DNA from: Cyclobacteriaceae bacterium
GTDB taxonomy: Bacteria > Bacteroidota > Bacteroidia > Cytophagales > Cyclobacteriaceae
Direction: 5' to 3'
Length of the DNA stretch: 64,000 bases
Assembly: GCA_016786495.1 (NCBI GenBank)
Contig: JAEUUJ010000051.1
Coordinates: 1 to 64,000 of the forward strand
Positions 49,222-57,328 of this stretch are shown one piece after another. Made by a program: the position numbers and the translations under genes. Every line of letters starts with the position of its first letter. The first letter of the stretch is position 1. The notes below the pieces were generated by a model. That model searched no databases. It worked only from the letters and a program-made list of their open reading frames with translations, and was not told the DNA's origin.

Positions 49222-52200
49222 TTGAACAATTCGATCGCGGCATCGACAGTCGGAACATTCTCAATAACGATCAGCGGTTTTCCACCCTGATCTTTTATTT
49301 TACACCTGCGCGGATTGTTTTGCGCGAACTTTAAAATCAGTCCGAAGATTTCTGAATTAAAGTATGCATCGTTGCCGCTCACAAAGTATCCGCGGATGCG
49401 CTCGTTCTTTAAACTGATTTTTTCAAAACCAAGCTCTTCTCCCAGCCATCGCAAACGCACGGAGTTTATCATTTCGTGAACGGCAGCCGGAATTTCCCCA
49501 AAGCGATCACTTAACTCATCCGAGAATTTCTTGAGCTGCTCCTCATCTTTGATATTGTCGAGCCGCGCGTACAACTGAAGGCGCTCGCTTGTGTTGTTCA
49601 CATACGTTTCGGGAATTAAGATTTCAAGATCGGTTTCAATCACGCAATCCTGAACAATAATCTTTGCTTTCTCGGCAAGCTCTACCGCAAACAAATCGCG
49701 GAAGTCGTTTTCTTTTAATTCCTGAATCGCATCATCGAGAATTTTGTGATAGGTTTCAAAACCGAGGTCGTTAATAAAACCACTTTGTTCGCCACCCAAA
49801 AGATTTCCGGCCCCGCGGATGTCAAGGTCGCGCATGGCAACTTTAAAACCATCGCCCAAATCTGAAAATTCTTCAAGCGCGGCAAGCCGCTTGCGCGAAT
49901 CGGACGTGAGCAAGGAAGCAGGCGGTGTTAACAAATAGCAAAACGCTTTTTTATTTGAACGACCTACCCTTCCGCGCATCTGATGCAGATCGGATAATCC
50001 GAACATGTGGGCCTGATTGATGATGATGGTGTTGGCATTGGGAATATCGAGCCCCGACTCTATAATATTGGTCGATACCAGCACATCGTACTCTGCGTCA
50101 ATAAACTTCATCATCGCACGCTCAAGCTTATCGCCCTCCATCTGGCCGTGTGCAATTCCAATCTTCGCATCCGGCACCAGCTTGTAAATGGTATTGGCCA
50201 CAGAATCGATATCGCCCACCCGGTTATGAACAAAAAACACCTGGCCGCCTCTTCGCAGCTCATGACTTACTGCATCGCGAATAATTTTTTCATCGAAGGT
50301 ATGAAGCTCGGTGGTAACCGGCTGCCGGTTTGGCGGAGGTGTGGCGATGATGCTTAAATCGCGTGCACCCATCAACGAAAAATGAAGTGTGCGCGGAATC
50401 GGTGTTGCTGTCAGGGTGAGTACATCTACGTTGACCTTCAATTCTTTTAACCGGTCTTTTACTTTTACGCCAAACTTCTGCTCTTCATCAACAATTAATA
50501 AACCCAGGTCTTTAAACTCGATGTCTTTGCTTACGACACGGTGCGTGCCGACCAGAATATCAACTTTACCCTCCTTAACGTCTGCGATAATTTTTTTGAT
50601 TTCTTTTTCGGTGCGGAAACGTGAGATGTATTCCACCCGCACGGGAAGGTTGCGCAACCGGTCTTTAAACGTACGGTGATGCTGCATCGCCAAAATGGTT
50701 GTCGGAACCAGTACGGCAACCTGTTTGCCATCGGTCGTTGCTTTGAACGCAGCCCGGATCGCAACCTCTGTTTTTCCAAAGCCAACATCCCCGCAAATCA
50801 GCCGATCCATCGGATGCGGCTCCTGCATGTCTCGCTTTACGTCTTCCGTTGCCCGGGCCTGGTCAGGCGTATCTTCATATAAAAAAGATGATTCAAGTTC
50901 GGCTTGCAGGTAGCTGTCGGGTGAAAACGCAAAGCCGGGCGCAGTTTTGCGCTTGGCATACAAACTGATCAGCTCCTTGGCAATGTCTTTAACCTTACCC
51001 TTGACTTTTGCCTTTTTGGATTCCCACTCCTGTGAACCCAGTTTGCTGATTTGTGGCGGACTTCCATCCTTGCCGGAATATTTTGAAATCTTGTGAAGCG
51101 CGTGAATGCTTACATACAGCAAGTCGTTGTCGCGATAAACCAACCGGATTGACTCCTGTTCATGACCGTTGACTTCTTTTTTTTCGAGGCCGGCAAACTT
51201 GCCGATTCCGTAGTCGATGTGTGTTACAAAGTCACCGGGCTGCAGGGTATGCAACTCACGTAAGGTGATGGCTTTGGATTTGGAAAACTTTTCTTTTGAT
51301 CGGTACCGGTGAAACCGCTCGAAAATCTGGTGATCGGTATAACATACGATCTTCAGTGATTGGTCGACAAATCCTTCGCGCAACGCAAACTCCAGCGCCA
51401 GGAATCGGATTTCGGGATGAATCTCTTCGAAAATTTCTTTCAGCCGATCATGTTGCTTGGGAATATCGGCCGCGATAAAATTTGAATACCCCTGTGCCTG
51501 ATGCTCCATGAGATCACCGGCCAGCAGTTCAAAGTTTTTATTGAACGAGGGCTGCGCGGCAGCAGGAAGATCAAAAACCATTGAATCACTTAATGAAGAA
51601 CGGCTTCCAAACTCAATTCGCTGAAAGGATTCAGATCGTGCTTTAAACGTTTTTGCTACCTCGAACAGCTGCTCGGGTTTTAACACAACCTGCGCGCCAC
51701 TCTGCTGCACAATTGTTTCAAATGAGCCCTCCGCCTTTTCAAACGATTTTTTCAGCACATCCAGCGTAAGCTGAAAATCCTTAAACCAGAGCCGGGTGGT
51801 AGGAGAAATAAAGTCCAGCAGCGACTGGCGTTCTTCCTGCATCAGCTTTGTTTGTACGTTGGGAATGATGCTGATCTGCGTAAGCGTGTCAACCGAAAGT
51901 TGCGACCCGGGGTCAAACGACCGGATACTGTCAACCTCATCACCAAACAATTCAATCCGGTAGGGAAGCTCATGGGCAAACGAGAACACGTCAATGATTC
52001 CTCCGCGTACGGAAAATTGTCCGGCTTCGTAAACGAAGTCCGTTTTTTCAAAGTCGTAACTGTGCAGAAACTCCTCCAGAAAAGGAATTTCAAGTTTTTC
52101 TTTCAGTTTAACGGTAAAGGTGTTGGACGCGAGCGAGCGCTTGTTGATAACCCTTTCAGACAACGCTTCGGGATACGTGACAACGATTTCCGGCTTTGTT

Positions 52201-52544
52201 TTTTCAGCAAGCCGGTTAAGAACCTCTGCCCGCATCAAAATGTTGGCGTTTTCTATTTCCAGAAACTCATACGGCCTTTTGTATGACATCGGGAAGAGAA
52301 GAATTTCGCGACCGAGCAGGTTTTGTAAATCGTTCTGAAAATAGGCTGCCTCTTCTTTGTCCTGCAGGACGATAAAATAATCGTGAGGGTGAAGTTTAAA
52401 TGAACTTGCCGCGACAACGGCATCAAAGCTTCCGGCAAGACCTTTCAGCCGAATGTTTTGATTTCTGGGCGCATGAATCCCTGCGGCCACGGTTTTGATT
52501 AAACCATCCGCGCAATAGATATTCAAAAAATCGTGCGCCCTCAA
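49170..52544 (-). CDS. mfd: Transcription-repair coupling factor Mfd
   Basis: An 1124-residue DNA translocase that removes stalled RNA polymerase and recruits UvrA. The UvrB-like module is N-terminal (about residues 1-330). The RNAP-interacting CarD-like domain begins at GDFVTHIDYGIGKFAGLEKK (about 445). The helicase motifs include Walker A GDVGFGKTEVAI (about 592), DEEQ in LLIVDEEQKFG (about 697), TLTATPIPRTL and the later RGRVGRS. The C-terminal TRCF domain ends in a degenerate end. Its 3' end overlaps the opposite 87-aa gene by 52 bp. Size is normal. Confidence 0.97.
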   Translation of the reverse strand: MRAHDFLNIYCADGLIKTVAAGIHAPRNQNIRLKGLAGSFDAVVAASSFKLHPHDYFIVLQDKEEAAYFQNDLQNLLGREILLFPMSYKRPYEFLEIENANILMRAEVLNRLAEKTKPEIVVTYPEALSERVINKRSLASNTFTVKLKEKLEIPFLEEFLHSYDFEKTDFVYEAGQFSVRGGIIDVFSFAHELPYRIELFGDEVDSIRSFDPGSQLSVDTLTQISIIPNVQTKLMQEERQSLLDFISPTTRLWFKDFQLTLDVLKKSFEKAEGSFETIVQQSGAQVVLKPEQLFEVAKTFKARSESFQRIEFGSRSSLSDSMVFDLPAAAQPSFNKNFELLAGDLMEHQAQGYSNFIAADIPKQHDRLKEIFEEIHPEIRFLALEFALREGFVDQSLKIVCYTDHQIFERFHRYRSKEKFSKSKAITLRELHTLQPGDFVTHIDYGIGKFAGLEKKEVNGHEQESIRLVYRDNDLLYVSIHALHKISKYSGKDGSPPQISKLGSQEWESKKAKVKGKVKDIAKELISLYAKRKTAPGFAFSPDSYLQAELESSFLYEDTPDQARATEDVKRDMQEPHPMDRLICGDVGFGKTEVAIRAAFKATTDGKQVAVLVPTTILAMQHHRTFKDRLRNLPVRVEYISRFRTEKEIKKIIADVKEGKVDILVGTHRVVSKDIEFKDLGLLIVDEEQKFGVKVKDRLKELKVNVDVLTLTATPIPRTLHFSLMGARDLSIIATPPPNRQPVTTELHTFDEKIIRDAVSHELRRGGQVFFVHNRVGDIDSVANTIYKLVPDAKIGIAHGQMEGDKLERAMMKFIDAEYDVLVSTNIIESGLDIPNANTIIINQAHMFGLSDLHQMRGRVGRSNKKAFCYLLTPPASLLTSDSRKRLAALEEFSDLGDGFKVAMRDLDIRGAGNLLGGEQSGFINDLGFETYHKILDDAIQELKENDFRDLFAVELAEKAKIIVQDCVIETDLEILIPETYVNNTSERLQLYARLDNIKDEEQLKKFSDELSDRFGEIPAAVHEMINSVRLRWLGEELGFEKISLKNERIRGYFVSGNDAYFNSEIFGLILKFAQNNPRRCKIKDQGGKPLIVIENVPTVDAAIELFNHMIGRLSRSASEITSR

Positions 52545-52659
52545 TTCAACGGCAAAGATAATCAGGATTTAAAATGACAAACCGGTTTTTTTAGTTCCCG
52601 GTCATTCAACGCGGACGTTCACTAACCAGAACAGGAAAAATTTGTTTTACCTTTCCGTT

Positions 52660-52851
52660 ATGGGAATTGTGCGCCTTTTCTTTCTCCTGCTTGCCGCTAC
52701 CAGCATGATTTTTTTATTGATCGGCCTTTTTCGCCCCTGGTCAATGCTATGGTGGGAGGATATTCAGAACCGGAGGAAGGTTATTAAAGTGTATGGTACC
52801 GTGGCCGTACTGTGCTACGCGGTTTACTGGGCGCTGTATTTTTTCGGATAG
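52660..52851 (+). CDS. Small two-helix membrane protein
   Basis: Reads MGIVRLFFLLLAATSMIFLL from the ATG at 52660, about 63 residues. Two transmembrane segments are seen, near residues 4-24 and 43-60. The segment LFRPWSMLWWEDIQNRRKVI between them is basic and Trp-rich and likely cytosolic. It ends next to the convergent methyltransferase gene, with no gap. The upstream in-frame TTG is a less likely start. No family is recognised. Confidence 0.6.
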   Translation: MGIVRLFFLLLAATSMIFLLIGLFRPWSMLWWEDIQNRRKVIKVYGTVAVLCYAVYWALYFFG

Positions 52852-54048
52852 TTATTTTAGCCGTTCGGCAGCAAGCAAAAACTTTTGTTTCTCGCCCGAG
52901 CAGCCGATCAGGTAGCGCTCACCACCGTCACGAAGTTTAAATTTCTTCTTCAACGCGTCTGGCGACAGTGGATAATTACGGGTGATCACATTCACTTTGT
53001 TTTCCGGAAAATGTGTTGCGATAGTTTTAGCATCTGCTTTCAAATGGGTGTTTATTTTAAAAATCCTGCCGGGGAAACGGTTAATCAGTTCGTTGCTCGT
53101 GTATAAATGCGTGTTCGGATGGATTTTACCAAGCGCATATGTTGCGGCAATCACCTTGAACGCACCGGCCTTGAGGATTGAAGCGTTGGGTTCATATAAA
53201 TAAGTTAGCGGATCAGACACAGGAGCTTGCACAGCGCGTTCGTCAGATAATTTAAATGTAAAAGGCTCGTGATCGCTTTCCAGGTTAACGGCCGAAACAA
53301 CCGGTTCATCGCTGTAATTCTTAGCACACAGAAACAAGAGTTCTTTCACTTCATTTCTAACGCTCACTACCCAAACCTGCTTAACACTGTTCAGGTCGAG
53401 GAGCCCCTCCTGAAGATCCAGCAACGGGGCGGCCTTCACGAGCAAATAATCCGCGTGCGCGAATATCGTGGGAAGAATGGAAATGATGTTCGGCTCACAC
53501 TCGTCCAGTTCGAAAATTTTCTTGTTGGAAGCCGATCTCCGGGAAGGATCAATATAAAAGCAATCCACAGGGCCGGTCAATGATTCGAGAAACTCTTCCG
53601 CAGAGGAATGAATATGCCGGATGTTTTCTGCGCCTAACTGCAGGTGATTGTGTTTCGCATATTCGATTAATTCCGCATTCGGCTCGACATAGGTAACGCG
53701 CTCAATTACTTTGCTGAAAAAGAAACTGTCGACACCAAAACCACCCGAAAGATCGACCAGACTTTTTGCAGCAGGCAATTGACGCTGAAGCAGAGACGCT
53801 TTGAAAACAGCGGTTTCTTCGGAAGAACTTTGTTCGAGATTTACTCCGGGCGGGTAAACCATGTTTGCGGTATTATAATAGAGCGGGATTTTTGATTTTG
53901 ATTTACGTCTGCCGCTTATTTGCCAGGCGATTAAACTTGCCGGAAGTCCGTGAATGGTTTTGTGTTTCAGCAAAAGACTTTGCTCGTCATCGTTAGCGTG
54001 TTGCCGAATAAACTCCTGAACGGTTGGCTGAAGCAGTTGCTCAATCAT
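52852..54048 (-). CDS. Class I SAM-dependent methyltransferase with THUMP-like C-terminal domain
   Basis: A 398-residue protein. The SAM-binding segment KSLVDLSGGFGVDSFFFSKV is near residue 95, with YVEPNAELIEYAKHN next and the catalytic-type DCFYIDPSRRSASNKKIFEL near residue 163 (a DPxR motif). The C-terminal about 100 residues, ending in a pattern GGERYLIGCSGEKQKFLLAA, match the THUMP-like domain annotated on this family in Bacteroidota (family knowledge). An RNA substrate is likely. It overlaps the next gene upstream by 4 bp. Confidence 0.85.
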   Translation of the reverse strand: MIEQLLQPTVQEFIRQHANDDEQSLLLKHKTIHGLPASLIAWQISGRRKSKSKIPLYYNTANMVYPPGVNLEQSSSEETAVFKASLLQRQLPAAKSLVDLSGGFGVDSFFFSKVIERVTYVEPNAELIEYAKHNHLQLGAENIRHIHSSAEEFLESLTGPVDCFYIDPSRRSASNKKIFELDECEPNIISILPTIFAHADYLLVKAAPLLDLQEGLLDLNSVKQVWVVSVRNEVKELLFLCAKNYSDEPVVSAVNLESDHEPFTFKLSDERAVQAPVSDPLTYLYEPNASILKAGAFKVIAATYALGKIHPNTHLYTSNELINRFPGRIFKINTHLKADAKTIATHFPENKVNVITRNYPLSPDALKKKFKLRDGGERYLIGCSGEKQKFLLAAERLK

Positions 54049-54590
54049 TCTTCTGCGCGAAAGGTGCGGATGATTGTTCGGAAGGGTGAATCGAAACGTG
54101 CAAAAAGACTTTTCTCCGTGACACCGTTGATCAGGTAAAGCGAATCGCCTTTCTTAACAACATAGAACAAGGCTTGTAAGGTAGCCGACAGAATGCTGTC
54201 TCCGGAACCTGTTCCTCCTGCCGCGGTACCCTGCGCTGAAAATGTGAACGTCATCCACCTGGCCGGAACCCCGTTTATCTGTTCGGATCCCTGATCAACA
54301 ATCTTGAATCCGGAATAGAGCTCAGGGAAATCGGTATTCAGATAAAAATCAAAGGCGTCATTCAGTTCCACACCTTCGCCCAAGCTTGTGCTGAAGGTAA
54401 TTTTTTCATCCCACGGATCCATGTCACCATCGGCCGGGGCATAGACATAACTTTCACTCCCGTCTGTGCGGGTCGTCCATCCGCTAAGCGGAACGAACGA
54501 ATAGTGTCCTTCACCATTGGCAAATTTCTTTTGCGAAACCGCGTCCGCAGAGATCAGAACAACTAGAAGAAAGAGAAAAAGTCGTGTCAT
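54045..54590 (-). CDS. Exported protein of unknown function (PsbP/DcrB-like pattern)
   Basis: A 181-residue protein with signal peptide MTRLFLFLLVVLISADAVSQ. The mature part reads KKFANGEGHYSFVPLSGWTT, then SLGEGVELNDAFDFYLNTDF and INGVPARWMTFTFS, an alternating strand pattern typical of PsbP/MoG1-like alpha-beta sandwiches. Such proteins often stabilise secreted or membrane complexes. The gene overlaps the methyltransferase by 4 bp (ATGA) and is co-transcribed. No family is confirmed. Confidence 0.7.
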   Translation of the reverse strand: MTRLFLFLLVVLISADAVSQKKFANGEGHYSFVPLSGWTTRTDGSESYVYAPADGDMDPWDEKITFSTSLGEGVELNDAFDFYLNTDFPELYSGFKIVDQGSEQINGVPARWMTFTFSAQGTAAGGTGSGDSILSATLQALFYVVKKGDSLYLINGVTEKSLFARFDSPFRTIIRTFRAEE

Positions 54591-54637
54591 CGCGTAAGGT
54601 TAAGATACGCAATATTAACGATTGATTGGCTAAAGGG

Positions 54638-54919
54638 TTAAAGCAGGTGATGCTGAAACAATACGATGAAGAAGGTGGCCGATGAAATGAGCAAGAACGC
54701 CAAACGTTTCAGAAGCTTAAAGGTGCCAACCTTCTGGCGGTGCATCACGCGAAAGAAAGCCGCCTGAATAAGCATGCTCATAATCAGAACAACAAGAGAA
54801 GTTGTGACAGGGAGAACGAGCGCTATCCCGAGAAGAATCAGGCTTAGCAGATTTAGAAAGCTAAAACTGCGGGGAAACGCAACCTCAGCTCGGGCAACGA
54901 GTGAATAGATAAAGGACAT
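54638..54919 (-). CDS. Small membrane protein of unknown function
   Basis: A 93-residue protein starting at the ATG at 54919 (MSFIYSLVARAEVAFPRSFS); a TTG start at 54955 is also possible. It has two hydrophobic stretches (FLNLLSLILLGIALVLPVTT, then LVVLIMSMLIQAAFF) followed by a basic linker and a third helix at the end. No domain is recognised. It is likely co-transcribed with the genes downstream on the same strand. Confidence 0.55.
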   Translation of the reverse strand: MSFIYSLVARAEVAFPRSFSFLNLLSLILLGIALVLPVTTSLVVLIMSMLIQAAFFRVMHRQKVGTFKLLKRLAFLLISSATFFIVLFQHHLL

Positions 54920-54991
54920 ACCGAAATGCCGGACGTTAGACAGTTGTGTATACAAATACGACCTTAAAGGTAAGTCTATTTCCGGCTAAAA

Positions 54992-56233
54992 GTGGCAATT
55001 TTGGGGGTGTTTGATTTAATAATTATCGGGGGCGGTGCGGCCGGCTTTTTTGGTGCCCTTCAGGCAGCCGAGCGCAAGCCGGGCCTGAAAATCCTGATCC
55101 TCGAAAAAACCAGCAAGCTGCTTTCGAAGGTCCGGATTTCGGGAGGAGGCCGTTGCAACGTTACCCACCATTGTTTTGAACCGACCGAACTGTCGCACCA
55201 CTATCCGCGCGGGCAAAAGGTTTTGAAAGCACTTTTCAGGCGGTACCAGGCGGGAGATGTCGTAAAATGGTTCGAAGAAAAAGGCGTGCAGCTGAAAGCG
55301 GAAGCAGATGGCAGGATGTTTCCGGTAACGGACAACTCAGCAACCATCATTGATTGCTTTCTACGCGAGGCAAGGCGGCATCAAATAAAAATTGAACTCA
55401 ATGCCGAAGTGACCGACATCAAAACAACCCGTGACGGATTTTCTCTTTTGTGCGGCAAGGACACGTTCACGGGAAAACATGTACTCATCGCCACGGGCGG
55501 ACATCCCAACAGCAGTGCCTACTCGTTTTTCAAAACAACCGGGCACGCAACGCTGCCACTCATTCCATCGCTGTTCACGCTGAATGATTCACGAAAGCAG
55601 TTTAAAGATTTGATGGGCGTAGCGGTTTCGAACGGAACCGTGCGAATAGCCGGCACAAAATTTTTTCAGGAAGGACCGATTCTGATTACACATTGGGGAT
55701 TGAGCGGGCCTGCCGTTATCAAACTTTCTGCCTGGGCGGCTGAATATTTCTATCAGCATAAATATGAAGCCACCGTTTTGATCGGCTGGATACCGGAAAC
55801 GCGTGAGGAGGTTGTAAGGCAATTTTTAACGGAGTACAAAAGCACGAACGGAAAACGAAAGATTTATTCCTATCCGTTGTGCGACCTTCCGCAGCGCTTG
55901 TGGACACGATTATGTGAACTTGCTGAAATCGATACTGAAAAGATTTGGGGAGAACTCGCTAATAAGAATCTGAACAAGTTGCTTGAATTATTGATTCGTT
56001 GTCCGTTTACAATAAAAGGAAAAACGACTTTCAAAGAAGAGTTTGTTACCTGCGGTGGCGTGGACCTTCAGGAGATCAATCTTGACACCATGGAAAGCAA
56101 AAAAGTGAAAAACCTTTTCTTCGCGGGCGAAGTACTTAACCTGGACGGTGAAACGGGTGGGTTTAATTTTCAGGCCGCATGGACCACCGCATATGTTGCC
56201 GCGCAGGAGATATCCTCCCGAACAACCGGATAG
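54992..56233 (+). CDS. NAD(P)/FAD-dependent oxidoreductase, HI0933/BaiN family
   Basis: A 413-residue flavoprotein. The FAD-binding GIGGGAAG-type motif (LIIIGGGAAGFFGALQAAE) starts near residue 9, KLLSKVRISGGGRCNVTHH is near 41, ATGGHPNSSAYSFF near 168 and the C-terminal GEVLNLDGETGGFNFQAAW near 375. These are the signatures of the HI0933 family (also called RdsA/BaiN-like). The substrate is unknown. The predicted start is GTG at 54992, with another in-frame GTG at 55007 also possible. Confidence 0.9.
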   Translation: MAILGVFDLIIIGGGAAGFFGALQAAERKPGLKILILEKTSKLLSKVRISGGGRCNVTHHCFEPTELSHHYPRGQKVLKALFRRYQAGDVVKWFEEKGVQLKAEADGRMFPVTDNSATIIDCFLREARRHQIKIELNAEVTDIKTTRDGFSLLCGKDTFTGKHVLIATGGHPNSSAYSFFKTTGHATLPLIPSLFTLNDSRKQFKDLMGVAVSNGTVRIAGTKFFQEGPILITHWGLSGPAVIKLSAWAAEYFYQHKYEATVLIGWIPETREEVVRQFLTEYKSTNGKRKIYSYPLCDLPQRLWTRLCELAEIDTEKIWGELANKNLNKLLELLIRCPFTIKGKTTFKEEFVTCGGVDLQEINLDTMESKKVKNLFFAGEVLNLDGETGGFNFQAAWTTAYVAAQEISSRTTG

Positions 56234-56246
56234 ACATGAAACAAAA

Positions 56247-56266
56247 AACCCGGCTTGCACCGGGTT
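56247..56266. terminator. Bidirectional terminator between flavoprotein and asd
   Basis: A 7-bp perfect stem AACCCGG / CCGGGTT (56247-56253 and 56260-56266), with a 6-nt loop, A-rich on the left and T-rich on the right. Confidence 0.8.
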
Positions 56267-56290
56267 CTTTTATTTACGTACGCCTGACGG

Positions 56291-57283
56291 TTAGTACACC
56301 AGGCTTTTTTCAAGCATGAATTCTGCAATTTGAACCGCATTGGTTGCTGCGCCCTTGCGGAGATTATCGGCAACAACCCACATGTTTAGTGTGTTTGGCT
56401 GCGATTCGTCTCTGCGCAAGCGACCAACAAAAACTTCGTCTTTGCCCTGCGCCGTGATCGGCATCGGATAGAGATTGTTCTTCGGATTATCCTGAACGAT
56501 AATTCCCGGGGTGTTGACAAGCGTTTCGCGCACTTCGCTTAATGAGAAGTCGTGATAGAACTCTGCATTCACCGCTTCGGCATGACCGCCAATGGTTGGG
56601 ATGCGCACCGTGGTTGACGTAACACCAATGGTTTGATCGCCCAAAATCTTGCGCGTTTCGTTTACCATTTTCATTTCTTCTTTGGTGTAACCATTTTCGG
56701 TAAACACATCGATGTGCGGCAACGCATTCATGTCAATGCGGTGCGGATATACTTTCTGGCCCTCCACGTTACCCCGTTCATCCATCATTTGCTGAACCGC
56801 ATCTTTACCTGTTCCGGTTACAGACTGGTAGGTAGAAACAACGATGCGCTTGAGTTTATATTTAACGTGCAGCGGAGCCAAGGCCATCACCATTTGAATG
56901 GTAGAGCAGTTCGGATTGGCAATAATGCGATCGTCTATTTTTAATTCGTGCCCGTTGATTTCCGGAACGATCAGTTTTTTGGTTGGGTCCATTCTCCAGG
57001 CCGAAGAATTGTCGATGACAATCGTACCCATCTCGGCAAATTTCGGTGCCCACTCGAGCGAAGTGCCCCCGCCGGCAGAAAAAATTGCCACATCGGGCGC
57101 AAGTTTGCAGCACTCTTCGATGCTCAGGATGGTGTAGTCCTTGTTCTTAAAACGGAGTACTTGTCCAACGGATTTTACTGATGCTACCAGGTATAACTCA
57201 TCAAACTGGAATTTTCTCTCTTCGAGGACTTTCAGAACCTCCTGACCTACCAGACCGGTAGCTCCAACCACTGCAAGTTTCAT
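56291..57283 (-). CDS. asd: Aspartate-semialdehyde dehydrogenase
   Basis: A 330-residue enzyme. The start at 57283 (MKLAVVGATGLVGQEVLKVL) places the GATGLVG NADP-binding motif at the N-terminus. It makes aspartate semialdehyde for lysine, diaminopimelate, threonine and methionine synthesis. The catalytic cysteine is in NPNCSTIQMVMAL (about residue 128), and the substrate-binding region includes VRIPTIGGHAEAVN with the catalytic His near 243. Length and motifs agree with the family. It is divergent from the lamin-tail gene. Confidence 0.95.
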   Translation of the reverse strand: MKLAVVGATGLVGQEVLKVLEERKFQFDELYLVASVKSVGQVLRFKNKDYTILSIEECCKLAPDVAIFSAGGGTSLEWAPKFAEMGTIVIDNSSAWRMDPTKKLIVPEINGHELKIDDRIIANPNCSTIQMVMALAPLHVKYKLKRIVVSTYQSVTGTGKDAVQQMMDERGNVEGQKVYPHRIDMNALPHIDVFTENGYTKEEMKMVNETRKILGDQTIGVTSTTVRIPTIGGHAEAVNAEFYHDFSLSEVRETLVNTPGIIVQDNPKNNLYPMPITAQGKDEVFVGRLRRDESQPNTLNMWVVADNLRKGAATNAVQIAEFMLEKSLVY

Positions 57284-57328
57284 CTTCTTAGTCAATCTTT
57301 TAAAGGCGCAAAAATAGTATTTTTGGTT

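Noticed and set aside
57318-57325. TATTTTTG matching the -7 consensus before the lamin-tail gene
   Set aside because: It ends only 3 bp before the ATG and has no -33 partner; a leaderless transcript is possible but not supported.
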